Below, in pieces: positions 1 through 4,747 of a stretch of 5,715 bases of DNA; within the stretch, counting starts at the first letter, position 1; each line of letters opens with the position of its first letter. Made by a program: the position numbers and the translations under genes. This DNA is from Acidimicrobiia bacterium. GTDB taxonomy: Bacteria > Actinomycetota > Acidimicrobiia > Acidimicrobiales > Poriferisodalaceae. The notes under the pieces were generated by a model. That model searched no databases. It had not been told where the DNA came from and worked only from the letters and a program-made list of their open reading frames with translations. The stretch covers positions 1 to 5,715 of the forward strand of contig JALSTE010000013.1 of the NCBI GenBank assembly GCA_026983855.1. The letters run 5' to 3'.

Positions 1-103
1 CGGGAGGGGCAGTGCCGCCCCGGGCGTCGAGGGACGCGATGGCGGACAGGAGATCGGTTTCCAGCGGATCCAGGTCGGCGGGCAGGGCGGGAGTACCTGT
101 CAT
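1..103 (-). CDS. N-terminal fragment of an unrecognised protein, cut by the window edge
   Basis: An open frame on the minus strand starts with ATG at 103-101 and runs off the left edge, giving 34 codons. The peptide begins MTGTPALPADLDPLETDLLS and continues IASLDARGGTAPP. Third codon positions are mostly G or C, as in the confident genes here. Residues 11-28 could form an amphipathic helix, as at the start of many small regulators or enzymes. I do not recognise the family and infer no function. The gene would be divergent from the DUF1971 gene across a 220-bp intergenic region, so the two may share regulation. No clear Shine-Dalgarno is present. A GTG directly upstream (106-104) is an alternative start, and a GACACT hexamer (115-110) lies 6 nt before the ATG, a weak leaderless-type arrangement. 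Confidence 0.6.
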   Translation of the reverse strand, partial: MTGTPALPADLDPLETDLLSAIASLDARGGTAPP

Positions 104-112
104 CACCAGAGT

Positions 113-141
113 GTCCCATCCCCGCGACCCCGGGGAGGGAC
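113..141. repeat. Interrupted inverted repeat near the minus-strand start
   Basis: GTCCC (113-117) pairs with GGGAC (137-141). After an A-A mismatch, TCCC (119-122) pairs with GGGG (132-135), including one G-T pair. The loop is 9 nt. The left arm contains TCCCATC, which is also the outer part of the 234-266 repeat. It sits only 10 bp from the minus-strand start codon, so it could act as an operator or as RNA structure there. It is weaker than the 234-266 repeat and may be chance in GC-rich DNA. Confidence 0.3.
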
Positions 142-148
142 ATTGCGC

Positions 149-164
149 GGGGGTCGCGATCCCC
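149..164. promoter_or_regulatory. Near-perfect 16-bp palindrome with TCGCGA core
   Basis: The core TCGCGA (154-159) is flanked by GGGGG on the left and TCCCC on the right. This gives a 16-bp palindrome with a single G-T pair at the innermost flank position. Size and symmetry fit a dimeric repressor site, but the bound protein is unknown. High GC content raises the chance background for such palindromes. Confidence 0.35.
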
Positions 165-233
165 CGGCACGGCCCCATACCCGCGTCCTCTGGGCGGGAG
201 CGATCTCGATCCGGTGTCCTGCGGACCGGAGAA

Positions 234-266
234 TCCCATCGCCGGGGCCGCATCCCGGTGATGGGA
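234..266. repeat. 13-bp-arm inverted repeat upstream of the DUF1971 gene
   Basis: The left arm TCCCATCGCCGGG (234-246) pairs with the right arm CCCGGTGATGGGA (254-266) through all 13 positions, one of them G-T, with a 7-nt loop (247-253). Its centre lies about 74 bp before the DUF1971 start codon, which is a typical activator or distal-operator position if transcription begins at that codon. It could also be a terminator-like hairpin for minus-directed RNA, but no T-run follows on either strand. Confidence 0.5.
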
Positions 267-310
267 CCCCCGGGGACCGCATCGCTCCACATGGATCTGG
301 CCCCACGGTG

Positions 311-323
311 TAGAAACATTCCC
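311..323 (+). promoter_or_regulatory. Putative leaderless -10 element for the DUF1971 gene
   Basis: TAGAAA (311-316) lies 7 nt before the ATG at 324. It matches the TA of the actinobacterial TANNNT -10 consensus but lacks the final T. There is no Shine-Dalgarno between the hexamer and the ATG, so transcription would start at or next to the start codon. No convincing -35 box is visible. Confidence 0.4.
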
Positions 324-686
324 ATGGCCGAACCTCCCCCCGAACCCGAACCCGAGCGGCCGGAGATGCCCCCGGGAATGGAACTCGTTCGCACCACGCC
401 GCTGTTCGATCCCGACACGGTGCCCCCGGCGATACTGGGAGCCCATCAGGTCGCCTCAGGCGTGTGGGGCCGCCTGGTTTGCCGGTCGGGTCGGGTGGGA
501 TTCGCCTTCGAGGAGCCCGAGGACTCACCGGTCGTCGAACTCGGACCGGGCGATCACTTCGACATCCCACCGGAGAGGAGACACCGGGTGGTCCTGTTGG
601 GCCCGGCCACCTTCGTGGTGGAGTTCCATCGTCCCCGCTCGGGCCGGGCAACCGAGCCCTCCACCGAGAGCGGCACCGGCTCATGA
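324..686 (+). CDS. DUF1971 (YeaR/TehB-like domain) protein
   Basis: A 120-residue soluble protein. After a Pro/Glu-rich N-terminus (residues 1-19), residues 20-104 match the pattern I know for DUF1971: T-x-LF near 25-28, the block GAHQVASGVWGRL (39-51), a G-x-x-x-F strand pattern (56-62), LGPGDHFDIPPERRHRV (73-89) and FVVEFHR (97-103). The family includes E. coli YeaR and the extra domain of some TehB tellurite-resistance proteins. It has a small beta-barrel fold and no established enzymatic activity. E. coli yeaR responds to nitrate and nitric oxide. His41, His87 and His102 are candidate ligand or metal contacts by inference. I chose ATG 324 because the domain begins shortly after it and a promoter-like hexamer precedes it; the frame remains open upstream. 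The stop overlaps the next ATG (ATGA at 683-686), and the gene leads into the iron exporter, which suggests a shared stress role. Confidence 0.82.
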   Translation: MAEPPPEPEPERPEMPPGMELVRTTPLFDPDTVPPAILGAHQVASGVWGRLVCRSGRVGFAFEEPEDSPVVELGPGDHFDIPPERRHRVVLLGPATFVVEFHRPRSGRATEPSTESGTGS

Positions 687-760
687 CCGACTCCGCAGCC
701 TCCGAGACGGGAAATCCGCCACCCCGACCACCTCGGACCGGGCCCATGATCCACCCATGA
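683..760 (+). CDS. Possible 25-residue mini-ORF linking DUF1971 and MbfA genes
   Basis: An ATG at 683 begins a 25-codon frame ending in TGA at 758-760. The start overlaps the DUF1971 stop as ATGA, and its own stop overlaps the ATG of the iron exporter as ATGA. The peptide starts MTDSAASETG and continues with a Pro/Arg-rich stretch ending PMIHP; it has no recognisable domain. It may be a translational relay that carries ribosomes from one gene to the next, an untranslated spacer, or chance. The first ten bases around its start (CATGACCGAC) recur exactly at the start of the next gene, 74 bp later. Without the mini-ORF the gap between the two main genes would be 70 bp with no Shine-Dalgarno. Confidence 0.3.
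   Translation: MTDSAASETGNPPPRPPRTGPMIHP
745..756 (+). promoter_or_regulatory. Weak internal -10-like hexamer before the iron exporter
   Basis: CATGAT (745-750) lies 6 nt before the ATG at 757, the spacing expected for leaderless transcription, and no Shine-Dalgarno is visible. It matches TATAAT at four of six positions but lacks the first T of TANNNT. An internal promoter is therefore possible, with translational coupling through the mini-ORF as the alternative. Confidence 0.25.
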
Positions 761-1914
761 CCGACACTGACGACGCCCGCGACCGAGCCCGCCGCTACCG
801 GGAGAACCTCCAGGGGGAACTCGACGGTGTGGCCATGTACGAGGCCCTGGCCGAACTCGAGGCCGATGATCACCTGGCCGAGCTCTACCGTCGCCTGGCC
901 GCCACCGAACGCAACCACGCCCGCATGTGGTCGGGCAAGCTGGCCGAGGTGACCGCCACCGCCGGCGGGAATCCTCCTCCCCCACCGGCGGGGCCATCGG
1001 CCCGGGCCCGGTTCCTGATCTGGCTGGCCCGCCGCTTCGGGCCCGGCCTGCTCCTGTCGATTCTGGCCGTGGAGGAGCAACGGGGCCAGACGATGTACGA
1101 CGACCAGCCCGAGGCCCGGGGCACCTCCCTGCCCGCCGACGAACGTTCCCACGCCCGGGTTCTGCAGACCCTCGTCGACAGCGACTCCGGGGGACTCTCC
1201 GGCTCGGGCATCGCCCGCTTCGAGGGACGTCACAGCTCCGTCGGCGGCAACTCCCTGCGGGCCGCGGTCCTGGGGGCGAACGACGGACTGGTGTCGAATC
1301 TGGCCCTGGTGATGGGGGTGGCCGGGGCGGACATCTCCAACGACGCGGTCCTGGTCGCCGGATTCGCCGGTCTGCTGGCCGGAGCCATCTCCATGGCCCT
1401 GGGCGAATGGCTGTCGGTCCAGTCCTCCCGTGAGCTCTACGAGCACCAGATCGAGGTCGAGTCGGTGGAACTGGCGGAGATCCCCGAGGAGGAACGCGAG
1501 GAGTTGATCCTGATCTACGAGGCCAAGGGCCTCAAACGGGATCAGGCCGAGGCCCTGGCCGACAGGATCCTCTCCGATCCCGGCACCGCCCTGAGCACCC
1601 TGTCGCGGGAGGAGTTGGGCATCGATCCCGAGGAGTTGGGGGGCTCCCCTTGGCGGGCGGCGGGAGCCTCGTTCCTCCTGTTCACCCTCGGGGCCATATT
1701 TCCCGTGGCGCCGTTCCTGTTCCTCTCGGGCTGGCCGGGTGTACTGGTCAGCCTGGTGGCCAGCGGCGTGGCCCTGTTCGGCGTGGGAGCGGCCATAACC
1801 CTTCTGACCGGTCGTGGTGTCATCCGTTCGGGGGTTCGCCAGATGATGCTCGGACTCGTGGCCGCGGCCGTGACGTTCGCCATCGGCACCGCCATGGGGG
1901 TGGCCGTGAGCTGA
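757..1914 (+). CDS. mbfA: Membrane-bound ferritin-like/VIT1 fusion, MbfA-type iron exporter
   Basis: A 385-residue fusion. Residues 10-140 form a ferritin-like (erythrin) domain with diiron ligand candidates Glu21, Glu51-x-x-His54 (TERNH), Glu106/Glu107 and Glu129-x-x-His132 (DERSH). A Pro-rich stretch (73-80) separates its second and third helices. Residues 165-385 form a VIT1/CCC1-type transporter: LRAAVLGANDGLVSNLAL (167-184), with Asp176 at the conserved ion-path position, and AGAISMALGEWLSVQSSREL (208-227), with Met213 and Glu217. A Glu-rich soluble loop (about 228-295) matches the metal-binding region of VIT1. Five membrane helices are likely: about 168-191, 197-218, 300-322, 326-350 and 362-383. 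MbfA of alphaproteobacteria exports iron from the cytoplasm and protects against peroxide; the ferritin-like part faces the cytoplasm. By family, this protein should move Fe2+ (possibly Mn2+) outward. It follows the DUF1971 gene through an ATGA-linked mini-ORF. Full domain content argues that it is intact. Confidence 0.92.
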   Translation: MTDTDDARDRARRYRENLQGELDGVAMYEALAELEADDHLAELYRRLAATERNHARMWSGKLAEVTATAGGNPPPPPAGPSARARFLIWLARRFGPGLLLSILAVEEQRGQTMYDDQPEARGTSLPADERSHARVLQTLVDSDSGGLSGSGIARFEGRHSSVGGNSLRAAVLGANDGLVSNLALVMGVAGADISNDAVLVAGFAGLLAGAISMALGEWLSVQSSRELYEHQIEVESVELAEIPEEEREELILIYEAKGLKRDQAEALADRILSDPGTALSTLSREELGIDPEELGGSPWRAAGASFLLFTLGAIFPVAPFLFLSGWPGVLVSLVASGVALFGVGAAITLLTGRGVIRSGVRQMMLGLVAAAVTFAIGTAMGVAVS

Positions 1915-1946
1915 CGCTGGGCGACCACCGGTACCCGGTTCCCCGT

Positions 1947-1978
1947 TAGTCTCCGGGGGGTCGAGCCGAGGGGGCCCC
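1947..1978 (+). promoter_or_regulatory. Putative nitrilase promoter and ribosome binding site
   Basis: TAGTCT (1947-1952) fits the TANNNT -10 consensus, which would give a 5' leader of roughly 20 nt. GAGGGGG (1968-1974) lies 4 nt before the ATG at 1979 and is the clearest Shine-Dalgarno in the window. This sets the nitrilase apart from its apparently leaderless neighbours and supports the chosen start. No clear -35 box is seen. Confidence 0.45.
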
Positions 1979-2896
1979 ATGACGGCAGCTGTTTTCAGGG
2001 TGGCGGCGGTGCAGGCCACCCCGGTCTTCCTGGATCGGGAGGCCACGGTCGAGCGGGCCGTGGCCCTGGTCGAGGAGGCGGCGGCGGGTGGCGCCGGACT
2101 GGTCGTGTTCCCCGAGGCGTTCATCCCCGGCTACCCCGACTGGATCTGGCGCACCACCCCCTGGGGAGGGCCCTCGGCGGCCCTTCACGCCCGCCTCCTC
2201 GACCAGGCCGTGACCGTTCCCGGGCCGGTGGTCCGGCGTCTGGCCCAGCTCTCCGCCGACACCGGCGTCCACCTGGCGATGGGCATCAACGAGCGGTCAC
2301 CCTCGGGGGGCACCCTGTACAACTCGCTCCTCTACCTGGGTCCCGACGGTTCGACCCTCGGTGTCCACCGCAAGCTCATCCCCACCGGCGGGGAGAGGCT
2401 GGTCTGGGGAAGGGGCGATGGATCGGGTCTGGTCCGCTTCGATTCCCCGGGCGGTGGCGTCGGGGGGCTGATCTGCTGGGAGAACTACATGCCCCTGGCC
2501 CGGGCGGCGCTGTACGCCGAGGGAATCGACATCTGGCTGGCCCCCACCTGGGACAGCACCGAGGTGTGGATCTCCACCCTGCGTCACATCGCCCGGGAGG
2601 GGCGCTGCTACGTGATCGGAACCAACACCTTCATGACCGGGGCCGACGTCAACGCCGCCGGCCTCGACACCGGGGACATCTACGGCGATACCGAAGATGT
2701 TGTCAACACGGGCAACACGTGCATCGTGGGCCCGAACGGCCAGGTGGTGGCCGGGCCCCTGACCGACGGCCCGGGAATCCTCTACGCCGACGTGGATCCG
2801 ACCTGGCTGGCCAAGTCACGGATGCAGTTCGATGTCTGCGGCCACTACTCCCGGCCCGACGTGTTCGAACTCGGGGTCGACCGCTCCGGGGGTTGA
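1979..2896 (+). CDS. Nitrilase (carbon-nitrogen hydrolase superfamily)
   Basis: A complete 305-residue enzyme of usual nitrilase length. The catalytic triad is visible: Glu46 in VVFPEAFIPGYPDW, Lys132 in HRKLIPTGGERLVWG and Cys166 in GGLICWENYMPL. The tripeptide Cys-Trp-Glu, the second structural glutamate Glu139, and the C-terminal GHYSRPDVF (288-296) are typical of true nitrilases (branch 1) rather than amidases or carbamoylases. Known members hydrolyse R-CN to the carboxylic acid and ammonia through a thioimidate on the cysteine, in the cytoplasm and as oligomeric spirals. The substrate (aliphatic, arylaceto- or cyanide-like) cannot be read from sequence. ATG 1979 is supported by a good Shine-Dalgarno and by the core fold starting at once (FRVAAVQATPV). 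It lies 64 bp after the iron exporter with its own promoter-like hexamer. No nitrile hydratase or oxime-pathway gene is nearby, so the pathway is unknown. Confidence 0.93.
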   Translation: MTAAVFRVAAVQATPVFLDREATVERAVALVEEAAAGGAGLVVFPEAFIPGYPDWIWRTTPWGGPSAALHARLLDQAVTVPGPVVRRLAQLSADTGVHLAMGINERSPSGGTLYNSLLYLGPDGSTLGVHRKLIPTGGERLVWGRGDGSGLVRFDSPGGGVGGLICWENYMPLARAALYAEGIDIWLAPTWDSTEVWISTLRHIAREGRCYVIGTNTFMTGADVNAAGLDTGDIYGDTEDVVNTGNTCIVGPNGQVVAGPLTDGPGILYADVDPTWLAKSRMQFDVCGHYSRPDVFELGVDRSGG

Positions 2897-2918
2897 CCCT
2901 CCCGACCCACCTCCCCTC

Positions 2919-2965
2919 CCGTTCCCCGGGAGCCACCTCACCCCCATCCGTTTCCCGGGAGCCAT
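2919..2965. repeat. Tandem direct repeat upstream of the SulP gene
   Basis: CCGTTCCCCGGGAGCCAC (2919-2936) and CCGTTTCCCGGGAGCCAT (2948-2965) match at 16 of 18 positions with a period of 29 bp. Each contains a CCCGGGA core; in the second copy TCCCGGGA is a perfect palindrome. A shorter CTCCCGACC pair (2899-2907 and 2968-2976) flanks them. The repeats lie 53-99 bp before the SulP start, between the nitrilase stop and the SulP promoter-like hexamer. They could be a two-site operator or the trace of a small tandem duplication. Confidence 0.5.
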
Positions 2966-3003
2966 CACTCCCGACCGGTCCGTGGGTCGGCGCCGACAGG
3001 CTC

Positions 3004-3017
3004 TATCGTGGTTGACG
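3004..3017 (+). promoter_or_regulatory. Putative -10 element for the SulP gene
   Basis: TATCGT (3004-3009) fits TANNNT and lies 8 nt before the ATG at 3018. There is no Shine-Dalgarno in the gap, so a leaderless or near-leaderless transcript is likely. The -35 region is not recognisable. The hexamer position supports 3018 as the start. Confidence 0.45.
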
Positions 3018-4568
3018 ATGAGTCGTTCCCTCGCGCCCGGAGTCCGCCCCACCATGTCGGATCTCCTGGCCGGGTTCGCGGTGTCCCTGGTCCTCATCCC
3101 CCAGGCCATGGCCTACGCCGAACTGGCCGGTCTGCCCGCCTCCTACGGGCTGCTGGCCGCCGCCCTGCCACCCCTCCTGGCGGCTCCTTTCGCCTCCTCC
3201 CCCTATCTCCAGACGGGACCCACGGCGATGACCGCCCTGCTGACGTTCGGTGCCCTCACCGCCGTGTCCGTGCCCCAAACCGACGAGTACATCAAGCTGG
3301 CCGCGCTCCTGGCCGTCATCGTGGGGGTGGGTCGGGTCCTCCTCGGGGTCCTGAGGCTGGGGCAGTTGTCCTACCTGATGTCACACCCGGTGCTGACCGG
3401 GTTCACCAGTGGGGCCGCCGTCCTCATCGTCAGCTCCCAGATCCCGACCGGTTTCGGGGCCCACACACCGACGGGTGGCGTTCTGTACCGGGCCGGGTGG
3501 ACCCTAGGTCACCCCTCGGAGTGGAACGGCGGGGCCATCGCCTTCATGGTGCTCACCATGGTCCTGATCATCGGTGGACGCCGGGTTCACCGCCTGTTTC
3601 CCGGGGTACTGCTGGCGGTGGCCGGGGGTGTTGTCGCCGTGCACCTGACCGGATTCAGCGGGGACGTGATCGGGACCATAAACACCGGTTTCCCCCGTCT
3701 CCGGCTGAATCTGCCCTGGGGGGACACCACGTCCCTGCTGGTGGCCGGTGCGGTGATCGCCCTGGTCGGATTCGCCGAGCCCACCGCCCTGGCCCGGACA
3801 TTCGCCGCCATCGAGCACGAACCATGGGATCCGAACCGGGAGTTCATCGGCCAGGGCATGGCGAACCTGGCGTCGGGGTTCTCGGGAAGTCTCCCCGTGG
3901 GGGGTTCCTTCGCCCGTTCCTCCCTGAACCACCTCGCCGGGGCCCGTACCCGCTGGAGCGGGGCCTTCACCGGCATGGCCGTGCTGGCCTTCCTTCCGGT
4001 GGCCCGCAATCTCGAGGCCCTCCCCCGGGCGGTGCTGGCGGGAATCGTGATAACCGCCGGGGTGAACCTCATCAAGCCCAAGGCCCTCTACGCCATAGCG
4101 GCCGGATCCCGCCCCCAGGGGATCGTGGCCGTGGTCACGTTTCTGGCCACCCTGGCCACCGCACCCCGGGTGGAGCGGGGGATCCTCATCGGCATCGGCC
4201 TGTCGCTGATCGTGCATCTCTGGCGGGAGCTGAACATCGACTGCGACCTCAGGATCGAGGGCGACACCCAGGTGGCCCGGGTCTCGGGCGTGCTGTGGTT
4301 CGGTTCCTCCAACCGTCTGGAGGACCTGCTCACCAACGCCGTGGCCGATCACCCCGAGATTCGCCACATGGTGATCGATCTCTCCGGGGTGGGGCGCCTC
4401 GACTACTCCGCCGCCCTGGTGTTCGAGCAGTTCCTCGAGGACAGTGAGGCCGCGGGTGTGGAGGTCCGCTTCGACGCCATCTCACCCTCCGCCCTGAGGG
4501 TGCTGGGATCCCGACTCGGCGGTAGGGCGGGCATTCCCGAACCGGCCGACACCACCGGGGGTTCCTGA
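3018..4568 (+). CDS. SulP (SLC26) family anion transporter with C-terminal STAS domain
   Basis: A 516-residue inner-membrane transporter. The opening DLLAGFAVSLVLIPQAMAYA followed by ELAGLPASYGL (15-45) is the classic SulP signature; GPTAMTALL (67-75) and SLPVGGSFARSSLNHLAGART (291-311) are further family motifs. Hydrophobic segments run through about residue 402, fitting the UraA-like 14-segment fold. A STAS domain (about 407-505) follows, with VIDLSGVGRLDYSAALVFEQ (452-471). Ser464 sits where SpoIIAA-type STAS domains are phosphorylated. SulP proteins move sulfate, bicarbonate or other anions with H+ or Na+, and the substrate cannot be read here. The frame stays open back to 2832, inside the nitrilase gene, but that extension lacks family similarity. 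ATG 3018 gives a short normal N-terminus; ATG 3054 would cut just before the first helix. The nearby sulfatase makes sulfate possible, but hairpins and another gene separate them. Confidence 0.92.
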   Translation: MSRSLAPGVRPTMSDLLAGFAVSLVLIPQAMAYAELAGLPASYGLLAAALPPLLAAPFASSPYLQTGPTAMTALLTFGALTAVSVPQTDEYIKLAALLAVIVGVGRVLLGVLRLGQLSYLMSHPVLTGFTSGAAVLIVSSQIPTGFGAHTPTGGVLYRAGWTLGHPSEWNGGAIAFMVLTMVLIIGGRRVHRLFPGVLLAVAGGVVAVHLTGFSGDVIGTINTGFPRLRLNLPWGDTTSLLVAGAVIALVGFAEPTALARTFAAIEHEPWDPNREFIGQGMANLASGFSGSLPVGGSFARSSLNHLAGARTRWSGAFTGMAVLAFLPVARNLEALPRAVLAGIVITAGVNLIKPKALYAIAAGSRPQGIVAVVTFLATLATAPRVERGILIGIGLSLIVHLWRELNIDCDLRIEGDTQVARVSGVLWFGSSNRLEDLLTNAVADHPEIRHMVIDLSGVGRLDYSAALVFEQFLEDSEAAGVEVRFDAISPSALRVLGSRLGGRAGIPEPADTTGGS

Positions 4569-4599
4569 CCCCGCCCCCGACCCCCACGGTCCGGTCAGG
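4564..4599 (+). repeat. Inverted repeat spanning the SulP stop codon
   Basis: CCTGACC (4564-4570) and GGTCAGG (4593-4599) are exact reverse complements, 7 bp each, with a 22-nt loop. The left arm includes the SulP TGA at 4566-4568. In RNA it would form a stem at the very end of the gene and may aid termination or 3'-end stability together with the next hairpin. The loop is long, so the signal is moderate. Confidence 0.35.
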
Positions 4600-4610
4600 T
4601 AAAGGGCTCC

Positions 4611-4627
4611 GGGCCGGCAACCGGCCC
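4611..4627 (+). terminator. GC-rich hairpin after SulP, possible terminator without a U-run
   Basis: GGGCCGG (4611-4617) and CCGGCCC (4621-4627) form a perfect 7-bp stem with a CAA loop, 42 bp after the SulP stop. No T-run follows, so it is not a classic intrinsic terminator. U-less hairpins are often proposed as terminators or 3'-end stabilisers in actinobacteria. Its position between SulP and the next promoter-like hexamer supports that reading. Confidence 0.5.
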
Positions 4628-4734
4628 CCTCCGGGACCCCCGCCATCACGCCCCCTCACCAACGGCTCCGTTGCCACCGATCCCGGGGCCGTGGCGTCCG
4701 GTGAATGCACGTACATTTCGGTTGCGGACCCGGG

Positions 4735-4747
4735 TAGAGTCGCCTCC
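4735..4747 (+). promoter_or_regulatory. Leaderless -10 element for the Cys-rich small gene
   Basis: TAGAGT (4735-4740) fits TANNNT and lies 7 nt before the ATG at 4748, with no Shine-Dalgarno between them. It is the clearest leaderless arrangement in the window and decides the start: the frame is open further upstream to ATG 4691, but that extension would include the promoter. Confidence 0.5.

Larger units (their letters stand above)
104..323. promoter_or_regulatory. Divergent intergenic region with stacked inverted repeats
   Basis: This 220-bp stretch separates the minus-strand gene from the DUF1971 gene. I see no convincing gene in it; the open frame that continues upstream of 324 lacks a recognisable protein. 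It holds an interrupted palindrome at 113-141, a palindrome with a TCGCGA core at 149-164, a strong 13-bp-arm inverted repeat at 234-266, and a promoter-like hexamer at 311-316. The heptamer GATGGGA or its complement TCCCATC occurs at 114-120, 234-240 and 260-266. This arrangement suggests one or more regulators controlling both divergent genes. That is inference; no known operator consensus was matched. Confidence 0.5.

Noticed and set aside
12..323. Upstream extension of the DUF1971 frame back to an ATG at 12
   Set aside because: The extension is Arg/Gly/Ser-rich, overlaps the minus-strand gene and operator-like repeats, and adds nothing known for DUF1971. ATG 324 has a promoter-like hexamer 7 nt upstream.
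1927..1939. Short hairpin ACCGG-TAC-CCGGT after the iron exporter
   Set aside because: Only a 5-bp stem with no T-run; too weak to call a terminator or operator in this GC background.
103..2124. A 673-codon open frame on the minus strand opposite the DUF1971, MbfA and nitrilase genes
   Set aside because: Its translation is low-complexity Gly/Arg/Pro/Gln-rich with no domain, while the plus strand encodes three recognisable proteins. Long antisense open frames are expected in GC-rich coding DNA.
2886..2903. Possible terminator around the nitrilase stop (GGGTTGACCC)
   Set aside because: Only three continuous base pairs around a TTGA loop, with no T-run.
2832..3017. Upstream start for the SulP frame inside the nitrilase gene
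   Set aside because: The extra 62 residues are Pro-rich and unlike SulP N-termini, and would overlap the nitrilase C-terminus. ATG 3018 fits both the family and the local promoter.
3012..3017. TTGACG as a -35 box
   Set aside because: It lies immediately before the SulP start codon, so a matching promoter would start inside the gene; TATCGT upstream explains the start better.
3504..4367. A 287-codon minus-strand frame opposite SulP
   Set aside because: Gly/His/Gln-rich shadow translation with no motif; the plus strand has clear SulP motifs throughout.
3008..4447. A 479-codon plus-strand frame overlapping SulP in another frame
   Set aside because: Arg/Pro/Gly-rich translation typical of an out-of-frame reading of GC-rich coding DNA.
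4691..4747. Earlier ATG for the Cys-rich small protein
   Set aside because: The 19 extra residues do not resemble the conserved MCR start, and the segment contains the -10 hexamer at 4735-4740.
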